NCBI GenBank assembly: GCA_937889545.1
Contig: CALAOT010000117.1
Coordinates: 1-64,000, forward strand
Reading direction: 5' to 3'
DNA: 64,000 bases
Origin: an uncultured Opitutaceae bacterium
Lineage (GTDB): Bacteria > Verrucomicrobiota > Verrucomicrobiia > Opitutales > Opitutaceae
In this document: positions 36,551-45,136 of the stretch, piece by piece
How the letters are laid out: each line of letters opens with the position of its first letter
Numbering within the stretch: the stretch's first letter is position 1
The notes under the pieces: generated by a model
What the model was told of the DNA's origin: nothing
The model's input: only the letters and a program-made list of their open reading frames with translations
Database searches by the model: none
Translations under genes and position numbers: made by a program

Positions 36551-38011
36551 TTAGTCCGCGTCGGAACTGACCCTCAAGCACAGTATATGAAGGTCATGAC
36601 CGAACGGCAATGACGCCCCCTCGCGAGGCTCGTAACGGAGGACTTTCGACCTGGGGTTGACGAGCGGGGCGAGGCGTGGGTTCCCGGGCGGGAGCTGGGG
36701 CCGCAGATCGGCCCGGGAACGGCGGCGTGCATCGGCCGCCTTGGGTTGGAGCTGGCTCCAGACGCTTTGCCAACCCCCGAGGGCGGGCCCCTTTCGGGGC
36801 TTGGCCCGCGCGCCATCCTTCCGTCGGCGGCGCGCGTTGGGCTTCGGGAGCTGCGCAGCATCTTTCTGCGGAGCGGAAAACCTGGCAGGCCAAATCGCCC
36901 TGCGGCCGAGTTCAACCGCCGCGCAGGCCGGATCTGGAACACGCAGGACATCAGCCCAGAGGTGGTTGCCCAGTTTCGAGGAAAAGGCACGGTTCTCCTC
37001 CGCATGGGCGATACCGGCGGCCTGCAAGCGCCTTATGAGCGGCTCCAGGAGGCCACGGCGGAACCACACCTGGTTGATCAAGCGGTTATACCGCCTGCCC
37101 TTGCCGTGGTCCTTCGGCCCCAACGCTAGCCGCTCCGTGACGACGGCGGACACCCGGTAGTGCTTCGCCAGAATAGCCACTTTCTTCGCTAAGATTGCCA
37201 GTTCGTGGCGGCGTTTGTGATTGTGGGCCAACGAGCGGCGATCGTCCGAGGCGAACCCGAGGCGCCGGGCGAAATCCGAGTACTCGAACACCCCCCAGGC
37301 CACGCACCGGAATGCACCCGGTCCTGTATGGCCGTGTTCAACCACAGCCCATCCCAGCCTTGCCGGGTTCAGGTCAAGTGCCAGCACCCGGTTGGCGATG
37401 CCGCATGCAGCAGGCATCGGCGGCTCATTCCAACTCAGGGCGATTTCCGCCGCGTTGATCGTAACGGTGAAAGGAACGTCCCGGAGGGTTTCGCACCGGG
37501 CCTGCAGCTCGATCAACCGGCGCCGGTACTCGCGGCTCTTTCGGGAAAGGCAAAGCTTGATTGGGAAGTCCCGGCCGTCCGGCCCATGGTAGATCACCCG
37601 GTCAGAGGCGATATCGAGCGTCACCAGATGGTTCCCTCCCTGCAGGCCGTAACTCTTTGCGTGTCCCTCGACATAAAGCGGCATCAGCATGGCGCTTCGC
37701 CACTCCTCGCGACTCATCCTGCCTTGGGCACGGTCAAGGAAGGCTCGCCTCCCGCCGAATACCACCTTGCCGCCGGGATGGCGCGAAAACAGTGCGCTGG
37801 CCTTTTTCATTCCGGAGAGAGTGAGCCATGTATGTAATCCCTGGCCGACGGGATGGGCTCGCAGCGCCGCATAGAGGTCGCGCTGCGCCATGCCGGCTAC
37901 CAAGCACCGATAGGCGGAGCGGATCAACCGCCCCTGGCGTCGCCGCTGGTCCGCGAGCACCTCAGCGAAACCAGCGATTGGCTCATAACGCAGTTTGATT
38001 GTGCGGGTCAT
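36551..38011 (-). CDS. TnpB-like RuvC nuclease lacking the zinc finger, 486 aa
   Basis: An IS200/IS605-type OrfB relative. The RuvC fold is recognisable: RVLALDLNPARLGWAVVE (D213), AVVTERLALGPKD (E293), and VPDPACAAVELGRRA with D360 as candidate third acid. AEENRAFSSKLGNHLWAD corresponds to the 'NPAYTS.IG...Y' block of TnpB proteins that lack the four-Cys finger. No CxxC pair is present. The N-terminal 200 residues would be the REC/WED region. Residues 380-486 are Arg/Pro-rich and repetitive in composition, where tnpB genes often overlap their guide RNA. No TnpA is present nearby. TnpB enzymes are RNA-guided nucleases. ATG 38011. Confidence 0.7.
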   Translation of the reverse strand: MTRTIKLRYEPIAGFAEVLADQRRRQGRLIRSAYRCLVAGMAQRDLYAALRAHPVGQGLHTWLTLSGMKKASALFSRHPGGKVVFGGRRAFLDRAQGRMSREEWRSAMLMPLYVEGHAKSYGLQGGNHLVTLDIASDRVIYHGPDGRDFPIKLCLSRKSREYRRRLIELQARCETLRDVPFTVTINAAEIALSWNEPPMPAACGIANRVLALDLNPARLGWAVVEHGHTGPGAFRCVAWGVFEYSDFARRLGFASDDRRSLAHNHKRRHELAILAKKVAILAKHYRVSAVVTERLALGPKDHGKGRRYNRLINQVWFRRGLLEPLIRRLQAAGIAHAEENRAFSSKLGNHLWADVLRVPDPACAAVELGRRAIWPARFSAPQKDAAQLPKPNARRRRKDGARAKPRKGPALGGWQSVWSQLQPKAADARRRSRADLRPQLPPGNPRLAPLVNPRSKVLRYEPREGASLPFGHDLHILCLRVSSDAD

Positions 38012-38060
38012 CTCGATCCTGCTCGAAAGGTTTCGGTCTTCTCAATCCACCATAGTAGGC

Positions 38061-38087
38061 GTTCAAATGAATGGCGTTCATCTGAAC
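38061..38087. repeat. Imperfect palindrome upstream of the TnpB-like gene
   Basis: An 11-bp stem with one mismatch (GTTCAAATGAA against TTCATCTGAAC) and a 5-nt TGGCG loop. The half-site GGCGTTCA also occurs as a direct repeat with 15-bp spacing. It could be an element-end hairpin or an operator; a 10-bp palindrome CTCAATTGAG follows at 38108-38117. The region 38012-38300 holds no gene that I can see. Confidence 0.5.
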
Positions 38088-38300
38088 GGTATCAAGGAAA
38101 AAATGCTCTCAATTGAGCCCGTATGCAGTCATCAGCCCAGGCGATGGGTCGAAACCCCCGATTTCCAGTTCCTACCACGCCGTACCCCCGCCGTTTTGGG
38201 CCCTGCGTTCGTCACGAGCATTTTGCCGCAGGCGGCCCGCATCGCCGCTCGATTGGGCATCTCGGCTAACAATAGATGTTGATCCAGCGTGTCGGGACTT

Positions 38301-41213
38301 ATGTCGTCGTGTATAGAAAAGAACTTGAACGGTTTGCTCTGCCTTTCCGGAATGTACCCGTCGCTTCCTTTGACCCGCAAGGTATGGCCGTTCCTGGCGT
38401 CCTTCGGCCTGCGCGAGCGGACCCTGTTCCTTGTGGCCGTGGCGATCGTGCTGGGAGCATACGCCTACCTGAACGTCAAGGCGACCGTGCCCGTGCCCGA
38501 CTCCGTTCCCCATTCGTATTACCAGCTTCTCACCGAGGCGTTCTTTTCCGGCAGGACGTACATCAACCTGGAGCCCGATCCCCGGATGAAGGCGCTCCCG
38601 GATCCATGGGCGGGGGCCCAGGGCGTGCCGCGCGCGCACGATGCGACCTACTATGACGGCAGGTACTACATCTATTTCGGGGTGGGCCCTGTGCTGGCCC
38701 TCCTTGGGCCGTGGCGCCTGCTGACCGGGACCTATCTGAGGGACGGGACGGCAACCGGGGTTTTCTGCGCAGCGGGCTTTCTCCTAGCGGCGTTTTTCTA
38801 CCTGCGGTGCAAGCGCCGCTATTTTCCCGGGATCGCACCGGAGTGGACCTTTCTTGCCGTGCTGGTCCTTGGCTTGGGCTCGTTCATCCCGTTCGTGATC
38901 AGCAGCTCGAGGATCTACGAGGTGCCGATAACATGCGCATTTGCGTGCTGCATGCTGTCCGCGCACGCCATCCTCTCGGCGGCGGCGGCGGCCGAGTCGA
39001 GGGCCCGCAATCTCTGGATCCTCGTGGCGAGCGCCGCATGGGGGCTGGCGGTGGCCTCGCGCCCGAATTATGTCTTCGGATTCATCCCCCTGTGGATCAC
39101 CACGGGCCTGATTTTCCGGCGCATCCGGGGGGAGTCCAGGCCCCTCGCGGCCGCGGGGCTCTGGATCGCCGCCATCGCACCGGCCGTCCTCGTCTGTGCC
39201 GCCATCGGCCTCTACAACTACGCGCGCTTTGCGAATCCGCTCGAGTTTGGGACCACGTACCAGGTGTCGGCCATGGACATGCGCCGCACGAATCTTTTCG
39301 CCCTTTCAAATGTCGGCCAGTCGCTCCGGGAATACCTTTTCAACGGAGTCCACCGCTCCGCCTATTATCCGTTTCTGAACCAGGACATCGCCGTTTTCGG
39401 AGTCATCCCGTGGTCGCCGTTTTCCCTCTTGGCCCTCGGGCTTCCCCTGACGCTCCTCCTGCGCCGGATGCGCGACAATATCTGGGCTCCCGTGCTGGGA
39501 TTCCTTGTTGCGGCATCGCTGTGCAATTTCGCCACGCTATTGCCGCTGCCCTTTGCCAACGGGCGCTATGAGGTCGATTTCCTCCCGTCGGTGATGCTCG
39601 TCGCGCTGCTTGTCGCCTCCGTCGGTATCTCGGCTATTGGCGGCGCGCCCCGATGGGCCAGGTCGGCCGCGGGGCTGGGGATCCTCGCCGCCCTTGCGCT
39701 GTCGCTCATCGACTCGGTGGGAAGCGCCCTGCCGGCGGTCGGATCCGGTTCCGGCGTTCGCGCCGCCGCGCGCCTCCTCGATCTTCCGGCCGAGGGGATT
39801 GAGCGCCTGGTCGGAATCCGGCAGGGCCCGGTCGAATTCGACGTCGAGTTCGCGGACCGTCCCAGGGGGCGCCGGGAGCCGCTGGTCGCCACCGGCGGCA
39901 GCGGCGACTGCGTGTTTGTCGAATACCTGGGCGGTGGGGAGGCAAGGTTCGGATACTTCCACCTGGGGGCGTCCGGGCCCCTGAGCGCGCCGGTCTCCGT
40001 GGGCGCCGGACGCCACAGGCTCCGCGTCGACCTGGGCGGGCTCTACCCGCCGGCCGAGCACGCGGCGTTCGAGGACTGGACGGACGAGGAGATCGCGGTC
40101 CTAAGGCGCAGGGTCGAGGTGAGTCTGGACGGCACAACCGTCCTCAGGGCTTCGTCGGCGTTCTATCCCTCCGACCCATGGCAGACATCGATCGGGTCCG
40201 CCTCGGTTCCCGGGCAGATGGAGGGCAAGTTCTCGGGGCGGATCGCGAACGTCTCCAGGCTGGGGATCCCGGAAAGGAGCGACGTTCCGGGCGGATTGAT
40301 GACCGGGCCCGTCCGGCTGGTCGCGCGGCTTCCCGAATTCCGTGCCATCGTCGGCCAGCCGCTGGTGAGCACGGGCGTCCACGGCGCGGGAGACCTGGTT
40401 TATGTCTTCTATCTCGCCCCCGGAAAGGCGCGCTTTGGCCACGACTGCTGGAATTACGGCCTCTTTGAGACGGAGCCCGTGCTCTTCGATCCAAACGAGG
40501 ACCAGGTCATCGAGATCGACATGGATTCGCTTCACGCCGTGCCCAACGGCGGAATCCGCCCGTTCAAGCTGCGCTTCAACGGGCGCGACATCGCGTCAAA
40601 CGTGGGGCTCTGCAATCCTTCGACGCCGGAGGAGGTGGCCTTTGGCTACAACGCGATCCGCGCCAGCACGGCCGAGGTCATTTTCAGCGGGCCAAAGCTC
40701 GACCCCGAGAGGCTGCCGTCAATGCCCTCCGGGGAGCCTCCCGCAGGCGGCGTGCACATGGTCCTGAAGCTTCCCAGCGAGCGGAACCGCGGGCCGGAGC
40801 CGCTGCTCGTGACGGGCCGGGAGGGCGCGGCGGACTTCGTGTACCTTTCCTATCCGGACGCCGGCCACGTGCAGATCGGATACGACCACTGGGGTGTGGG
40901 GGGACCCATCAGCGCCAAGATCGCCGTGCGCGGAGGCGAGAACCTTGAGGTCGAGGTGAGCCTTGGGTCTCTCCACTACGAGGCGGATCCGCAGTGGGCC
41001 GCGCTGAGCGCCGCGACGCGCGAGCGGCTCGCCTCCACCGTCGTCGTGCACGCCAATGGCGCAAGGGTTCTCGAGGCCAGGGCCAGCCCCTACGCCTGCG
41101 GGCCGGGCGAGATCCACATCGGTGCCAATCCCCTCGGGGGATCGACCTGCGGTCCAAAATTCGGGGGCGCGATTGTTTCAACCCAAAGGATCGGGGTCCT
41201 TTACCTTAGGTAG
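38301..41213 (+). CDS. Giant GT-C-like membrane protein with three LamG-like modules, 970 aa
   Basis: After about 30 residues of uncertain N-terminus come roughly ten helices. The first, FLVAVAIVLGAYAYLNVKA, is followed by a luminal loop PHSYYQLLTEAFFSGRTYIN and DGRYYIYFGVGPVLALLGPW. The 31402 protein shows the same layout ('GHYYLYFGVVPVVLLYLPY'), so the two are paralogues; this one lacks the GtrA domain. The C-terminal 460 residues hold three periplasmic modules with FGYFHLG, FGHDCWNYG and IGYDHWGVG motifs. ATG 38301 is preferred; ATG 38352 and GTG 38289 are possible. The UGM-like gene starts 6 nt after its stop. Confidence 0.7.
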   Translation: MSSCIEKNLNGLLCLSGMYPSLPLTRKVWPFLASFGLRERTLFLVAVAIVLGAYAYLNVKATVPVPDSVPHSYYQLLTEAFFSGRTYINLEPDPRMKALPDPWAGAQGVPRAHDATYYDGRYYIYFGVGPVLALLGPWRLLTGTYLRDGTATGVFCAAGFLLAAFFYLRCKRRYFPGIAPEWTFLAVLVLGLGSFIPFVISSSRIYEVPITCAFACCMLSAHAILSAAAAAESRARNLWILVASAAWGLAVASRPNYVFGFIPLWITTGLIFRRIRGESRPLAAAGLWIAAIAPAVLVCAAIGLYNYARFANPLEFGTTYQVSAMDMRRTNLFALSNVGQSLREYLFNGVHRSAYYPFLNQDIAVFGVIPWSPFSLLALGLPLTLLLRRMRDNIWAPVLGFLVAASLCNFATLLPLPFANGRYEVDFLPSVMLVALLVASVGISAIGGAPRWARSAAGLGILAALALSLIDSVGSALPAVGSGSGVRAAARLLDLPAEGIERLVGIRQGPVEFDVEFADRPRGRREPLVATGGSGDCVFVEYLGGGEARFGYFHLGASGPLSAPVSVGAGRHRLRVDLGGLYPPAEHAAFEDWTDEEIAVLRRRVEVSLDGTTVLRASSAFYPSDPWQTSIGSASVPGQMEGKFSGRIANVSRLGIPERSDVPGGLMTGPVRLVARLPEFRAIVGQPLVSTGVHGAGDLVYVFYLAPGKARFGHDCWNYGLFETEPVLFDPNEDQVIEIDMDSLHAVPNGGIRPFKLRFNGRDIASNVGLCNPSTPEEVAFGYNAIRASTAEVIFSGPKLDPERLPSMPSGEPPAGGVHMVLKLPSERNRGPEPLLVTGREGAADFVYLSYPDAGHVQIGYDHWGVGGPISAKIAVRGGENLEVEVSLGSLHYEADPQWAALSAATRERLASTVVVHANGARVLEARASPYACGPGEIHIGANPLGGSTCGPKFGGAIVSTQRIGVLYLR
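39825..41210 (+). repeat. Three tandem LamG-like beta modules in the 970-residue protein
   Basis: Modules at 39825-40304, 40305-40751 and 40752-41210, each about 150 residues. Each begins 'G/V-P-V-x-h-x-h', reaches a PLVxTG...D.V.V.Y block (PLVATGGSGDCVFVEY, PLVSTGVHGAGDLVYVFY, PLLVTGREGAADFVYLSY), then FGYxHxG. Each closes with a strand ending in F.G (KFSGRIANV, EVIFSGPKL, KFGGAIVST). The regular period shows internal duplication. Confidence 0.7.
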
Positions 41214-41219
41214 CCGCGC

Positions 41220-42710
41220 ATGCCGACCTCCGCCCCCAAACTCCGTGTGGTCATTGTCGGCGCCGGGCCTGCGGGCCTGACGGCGGCCTGCGGCGCGCGG
41301 GAGGCGGGAATGGAGGTCACCGTCCTCGAGAAGGATCCGGACTATGTCGGGGGGATATCGCGGACGGTCGTCAAGGGAGGCTTCCGGTTCGACATCGGAG
41401 GCCACCGGTTCTTCAGCAAGAGCGAGGAGGTCACGAACTGGTGGAAGAGGCGGCTTCCGAACGACTTCATCCGGGTGCGCAGGATATCCAGGATCTATTA
41501 CCGGGGCAGGTTTTTCGATTACCCGCTGAAGCCATGGAACGCGCTATCCGGCCTGGGGCTGTTCACGAGCATCTCCTGCGTGGCGAGCTACCTCTGGGCG
41601 CGGCTCTTCCCGCGCCGGCCCGAGCTATCCTTCGAGGATTGGGTGTCGAACCGCTTCGGCCGGCGGCTCTTCTCGATCTTCTTCAAGACCTACACCGAGA
41701 AGGTCTGGGGGATGCCGACGAGCCAGCTGAGCGCCGACTGGGCCGCGCAACGGATCAAGGGGCTTTCCCTGTCGAAGGCCGTCATCAACGCCTTCAGTGG
41801 CGGCCAGCCGAATGCGGGAGAGACGATCAAGACCCTGATCGACACCTTCGACTATCCGAGGCTGGGTCCCGGGCAGATGTGGGAGAAGGCGGCCGCGGAC
41901 CTGAGGGCGCAGGGCGGGCGCCTGGAGATGGGCAGGCGGGTCGTCCGGATCATCCGCGAGGGCGACCGGGTGACCGCCGTCGAGACGGAGGACAGCGGAG
42001 GCGCCCGCACCGTGGTGCACGGGGACCAGTTCATCGTCTCGATGCCCCTCCGGGAGGCGGTGCTTGCGTTCGACCCTCCGCTTCCGGAGCAAATACAGGC
42101 GGCTGCGCGCGGGTTGTCGTACCGGGACTTCATCACGGTCGCGCTGGTCGTCGAGGGCGAGAATCCGTTTCCGGACAACTGGCTCTATATCCACGAGCCG
42201 GGCGTAAGGCTCGGGAGGGTCCAGAACTTCAGGAACTGGAGCGAGGCGATGATCGGCCGCCCCGGAACGACGTGCCTGGGGCTCGAGTACTTCTGCTTCG
42301 AGGGCGACGGCCTGTGGACCATGGCGGATTCCGACCTAGTCGAGCTGGGGAAACGCGAGCTGGCCCAGCTCGGGCTGTGCGGCGCCGGCCGCGTGACGGA
42401 CGGGTCCGTTGTCCGGGTCGAGAAGGCCTACCCGGTCTACGGCCCGGGCTACCAGGCCAACCTGGACGCCATACGCCCGGCCCTGGGCGAACTTTCCAAC
42501 TTCCAGGTGGTGGGTCGCAACGGAATGCACAAGTACAACAATCAGGACCACTCGATGATGACCGCCCTGCTCGCCGTGCGGAACCTCCAGGGGGGGCATT
42601 TCGACCTCTGGAAGGTGAACACCGACGCCGAATACCACGAGGAGGCCGACCCATCCGCCGTCGACCGCACCGGACGCGTCATGCCTGAGCGAGCGGAGGG
42701 GCCGGAATAG
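41220..42710 (+). CDS. FAD-dependent UDP-galactopyranose-mutase-like oxidoreductase, 496 aa
   Basis: A flavoprotein with VVIVGAGPAGLTAACGAREA at residues about 9-28, EKDPDYVGGISRTV, and FDIGGHRFFSKSEEV. The last motif is shared by UGM-like and related amine-oxidase-fold enzymes found in O-antigen loci. The late signature NFQVVGRNGMHKYNNQDHSM is typical of this bacterial subgroup. It may interconvert a pyranose and a furanose form of the nucleotide sugar, but it is longer than classical Glf (about 370-400), so another redox step is possible. ATG 41220; its 3' end overlaps the convergent 227-residue gene by 32 nt. Confidence 0.78.
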   Translation: MPTSAPKLRVVIVGAGPAGLTAACGAREAGMEVTVLEKDPDYVGGISRTVVKGGFRFDIGGHRFFSKSEEVTNWWKRRLPNDFIRVRRISRIYYRGRFFDYPLKPWNALSGLGLFTSISCVASYLWARLFPRRPELSFEDWVSNRFGRRLFSIFFKTYTEKVWGMPTSQLSADWAAQRIKGLSLSKAVINAFSGGQPNAGETIKTLIDTFDYPRLGPGQMWEKAAADLRAQGGRLEMGRRVVRIIREGDRVTAVETEDSGGARTVVHGDQFIVSMPLREAVLAFDPPLPEQIQAAARGLSYRDFITVALVVEGENPFPDNWLYIHEPGVRLGRVQNFRNWSEAMIGRPGTTCLGLEYFCFEGDGLWTMADSDLVELGKRELAQLGLCGAGRVTDGSVVRVEKAYPVYGPGYQANLDAIRPALGELSNFQVVGRNGMHKYNNQDHSMMTALLAVRNLQGGHFDLWKVNTDAEYHEEADPSAVDRTGRVMPERAEGPE

Positions 42711-43362
42711 GCCCACTTCCGGCGTTGCCCCCCATGGGGCCGGAGCGAAACTGGCGGATGGCCCTGGATGCAAGCCAGCCCAGGGCCGACACGGCGAGAA
42801 GGCATCCGGTCGAGAATGAGGCCCAGAACGCCGCCAGGAGACGAGGCGTGCCGGCATAGCGAAGGTTGAATTGGTGCTCGCCCGCCGGAACCTCGACCAT
42901 AACTGAGTGGTCCGGCGATTCGGCGACCCGGGCCGGGCGTTCGTCAACCGTTGCCGCGTAGCCTGGAATGAAGCGCCTGGGGGTTTCCAGCCACGCGGCC
43001 TCGCCCGCCCGCACCAGTCCCGACAAGGGAAGAAGTCCGTCCACCTCGACCGGAAGACTCCGGGGGTCGATTTCGCGCAGTTCATATCCGCCGACCACGC
43101 CGGGCTCATTCACCCCGATCAGGGTCAGCCGGACCTGCGCGCCGACCGGATTGGTTGTCCAGAGGACAAGCGAGCGGTCGTTGCCCGGTTTCATTCCGAA
43201 TCCGCGTGGTTCGCCTGCGCTCGGAAGCGGGTACGCGCGCCGGAAGTGATCACCCTCCATGATCAGGGCGCCGGTGACCGGGGGAATCTTGAGATCAAGG
43301 GTGAGGCGGTAGCAATGGTAGGACTCGATCCGGATCAGGGGCGCGATGGCAAGGGGCGTCAT
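42679..43362 (-). CDS. Membrane-anchored tail fragment related to a GT-C-like protein, 227 aa
   Basis: A beta-rich N-terminal 170 residues and one hydrophobic segment (LLAAFWASFSTGCLLAVSALGW) near the C-terminus. The end (ETPRRFIPGYAATVDERPARV, then EVPAGEHQFNLRYAGTPRLL) closely matches the end of the protein at 58980-61196 (ETPRMFVPGYAATVNGAAAAV, VPQGESQVELRFAGPLAL). The preceding LPVEVDGLLP also aligns. This protein therefore looks like the detached C-terminal domain of such an enzyme, either a remnant or a stand-alone partner. ATG 43362. It shares its 3' end with the UGM-like gene on the other strand. Confidence 0.6.
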   Translation of the reverse strand: MTPLAIAPLIRIESYHCYRLTLDLKIPPVTGALIMEGDHFRRAYPLPSAGEPRGFGMKPGNDRSLVLWTTNPVGAQVRLTLIGVNEPGVVGGYELREIDPRSLPVEVDGLLPLSGLVRAGEAAWLETPRRFIPGYAATVDERPARVAESPDHSVMVEVPAGEHQFNLRYAGTPRLLAAFWASFSTGCLLAVSALGWLASRAIRQFRSGPMGGNAGSGPIPAPPLAQA

Positions 43363-43374
43363 GTCATAAGCGCG

Positions 43375-44349
43375 CTACCGGCGCGCGTCGTAGACCCAGC
43401 GATTTGCCTCGAGCCAGCGCAGGGTGCGCACAATGCCCTGCTCGATCGAGAGCCTGGGATTCCATCCGGTGGAGAGGATTTTCTTGGTGTCGAGGAAGAT
43501 GAATGGGTTGTCGCCGATCCAGCCGCGGTCGCCACCGCCGTAGCGCAGCTCGGGCTTAAGGCCCAGCGCCGCGCAGATGAAGCCCACGCTGTCGCTCACC
43601 CGGACGTACTCCGAGGTCCCGAGGTTGTACACCTGGACCCGGTGGCGCGATTCGCGGGCCGTCCCCATCCGGGTCGTGCGGAGGATGGCCTCCATGCAGT
43701 CCTGGATGTAGAGGTAGCTCTTCCTCTGCGTCCCGTCCCCGAGGATCTTGAGCCAGCCGGGGTGCTCGGTGAGCTGCTGGTAGAAGTCGAACACGTGCCC
43801 GTGGGTGTAGCGCTCCCCGAGGATCGAGACGAAGCGATAGACGTACCCCTCGAACCCGAATCCCTCGCAGTAGGCGCAGATGAGCGCCTCGCACGCGACC
43901 TTCGACGCCCCGTAGAGGGACGTCTGGATGGGAAACGGCGCATCCTCGGGGGTGGGGATGAGCTCCGCCTCGCCGTAGGTGGAGCCGGTCGAGGAGAACG
44001 CGATCCGCTTGATTGCGTTCGCCCGCATCGCCTCCAGCACGTTGTGCGTGGCGATCGTGTTCTGCTCGAGGTCCCTCCTCGGGTGTTCGGTGCCGAAGCG
44101 CACGTCGGCGTTAGCGGCCAGGTGGAACACGGTGTCACAGCCCGCCATCGCCTTCGAAAGCGCCGGCAGGTCCAGGTTGTCGCCGCGCACGAGCCGGAAA
44201 GCGGGGTGCCTTGAGGCGCCCTCTAGGAAGCGCTCCTGGCCGGTGGAGAAGTTGTCCCACCCGACCACCGTGACCCCGTCCGCCAGGAGGCGGTCGACCA
44301 GGTTTGAGCCGATGAAGCCGGCGGCGCCCGTGACGAAGGCCGTGCTCAT
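43375..44349 (-). CDS. NAD-dependent nucleotide-sugar epimerase/dehydratase, 324 aa
   Basis: Extended SDR: TGAAGFIGSNLVDRLLADG at residues 7-25 binds NAD, and VVGWDNFSTG carries the acidic end of strand 2. FHLAANADVR, FSSTGSTYGEA and LYGASKVACEALI (YxxxK) follow. The set resembles UDP-glucose/UDP-glucuronate C4-epimerases of the GalE/WbpP branch. It is coupled to the methyltransferase upstream (ATGA at 44349-44346). The substrate is not determined. Confidence 0.85.
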   Translation of the reverse strand: MSTAFVTGAAGFIGSNLVDRLLADGVTVVGWDNFSTGQERFLEGASRHPAFRLVRGDNLDLPALSKAMAGCDTVFHLAANADVRFGTEHPRRDLEQNTIATHNVLEAMRANAIKRIAFSSTGSTYGEAELIPTPEDAPFPIQTSLYGASKVACEALICAYCEGFGFEGYVYRFVSILGERYTHGHVFDFYQQLTEHPGWLKILGDGTQRKSYLYIQDCMEAILRTTRMGTARESRHRVQVYNLGTSEYVRVSDSVGFICAALGLKPELRYGGGDRGWIGDNPFIFLDTKKILSTGWNPRLSIEQGIVRTLRWLEANRWVYDARR

Positions 44350-45065
44350 GCCGGGCGCGGCTTCAGGGAAAGGCCGATGCACAGGTTGCTGAACACCCAC
44401 GGCAGGAACGGGAGCGGGAAGAAGACCTTCCTCTCCACCGTGAAGTAGGGATCCAGCTCCTCCAGGATCTCGTGGGGCCGGTTGATGTGCTCGCGCGCGA
44501 TGAGCCAGCCATATCCGCCTTCGAAATACCTGTTGTAGACCCGCTCGGCCGAGATCTTCCGCGCGAACGAGTACGCGAGGCCGCCCTCGCACGGGATCAC
44601 GGCAAGCATCTGGCCGCGCTGCTTGTCGAGCAGGCGGTGGGCCTCGCGAAGGCAGGCGGGGAGATTGGGCAGGTGCTCGAGGACGTGGACGGCGATGTAG
44701 CGGTCGAAGTGCCCGTCCGGAAAGTCGAGGCGCGCCTGGCAGTCTCCCATGACGGCCTGGACCTTGGGGAAGCTCTTGCGGATCTCTACGACCATGTTCT
44801 CCCGCAGCTCTACGGCGCAGTAGGCCTTTTCCTGCTCGGGCGTCAGGGTCTCGTAGTGGAGGTGCTCGCCCAGCCCGGCGCCGATCTCCAGGGTCGCGCG
44901 GAACCCGGGCAGGGACTGGCGCACGGGAAAGGAATGGTTGAAGCGCTCGACGACGCCGTAGCGGGTCGGAAGCTGCTCGTGCCAGCGCTTCATGAACTCG
45001 TCGCTGATCCGCTTCTGCTCCGGGGTGAGCGGGGGCAGGACCTTGGGCCACTTGGCTGTTTGCAT
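44346..45065 (-). CDS. Class I SAM-dependent methyltransferase, 239 aa
   Basis: Motif I is TLEIGAGLGEHLHYE, then AVELRENMVVEIRKSF for ribose binding, GDCQARLDFPDGHFDRYIAV, and HVLEHLPNLPACLREAHRLL. The C-terminal part is hydrophobic (FFPLPFLPWVFSNLCIGLSL), suggesting membrane contact and perhaps a lipid-linked acceptor. ATG 45065. The 71-bp gap upstream to the GT2 gene shows no other feature. Confidence 0.82.
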   Translation of the reverse strand: MQTAKWPKVLPPLTPEQKRISDEFMKRWHEQLPTRYGVVERFNHSFPVRQSLPGFRATLEIGAGLGEHLHYETLTPEQEKAYCAVELRENMVVEIRKSFPKVQAVMGDCQARLDFPDGHFDRYIAVHVLEHLPNLPACLREAHRLLDKQRGQMLAVIPCEGGLAYSFARKISAERVYNRYFEGGYGWLIAREHINRPHEILEELDPYFTVERKVFFPLPFLPWVFSNLCIGLSLKPRPA

Positions 45066-45136
45066 GGAGGCGCTATTGGACGGGCATTTGGCCCTTTGGA
45101 AAAGACATTAATGCACGCCGCCCGGCCGGGCCGGCG

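Larger units (their letters stand above)
36551..38087 (-). mobile_element. Candidate TnpB-only IS605-like element (ends not proven)
   Basis: The TnpB-like gene plus an upstream imperfect palindrome (38061-38087) and palindromes inside or near its 3' end (GGTCATGACC at 36592-36601, CCTCGCGAGG at 36619-36628). IS200/IS605 elements end in subterminal hairpins and make no target duplication, so a TnpB-only copy would look like this. I cannot define the outer borders. The element would separate the small anchored protein from the giant gene at 38301. A domesticated nuclease is the alternative. Confidence 0.35.

Noticed and set aside
36551-38011. Reading the TnpB-like gene as a type V CRISPR effector
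   Set aside because: It is far smaller than classical Cas12 proteins, there is no repeat array, Cas1 or Cas2 nearby, and the sequence pattern fits OrfB/TnpB.
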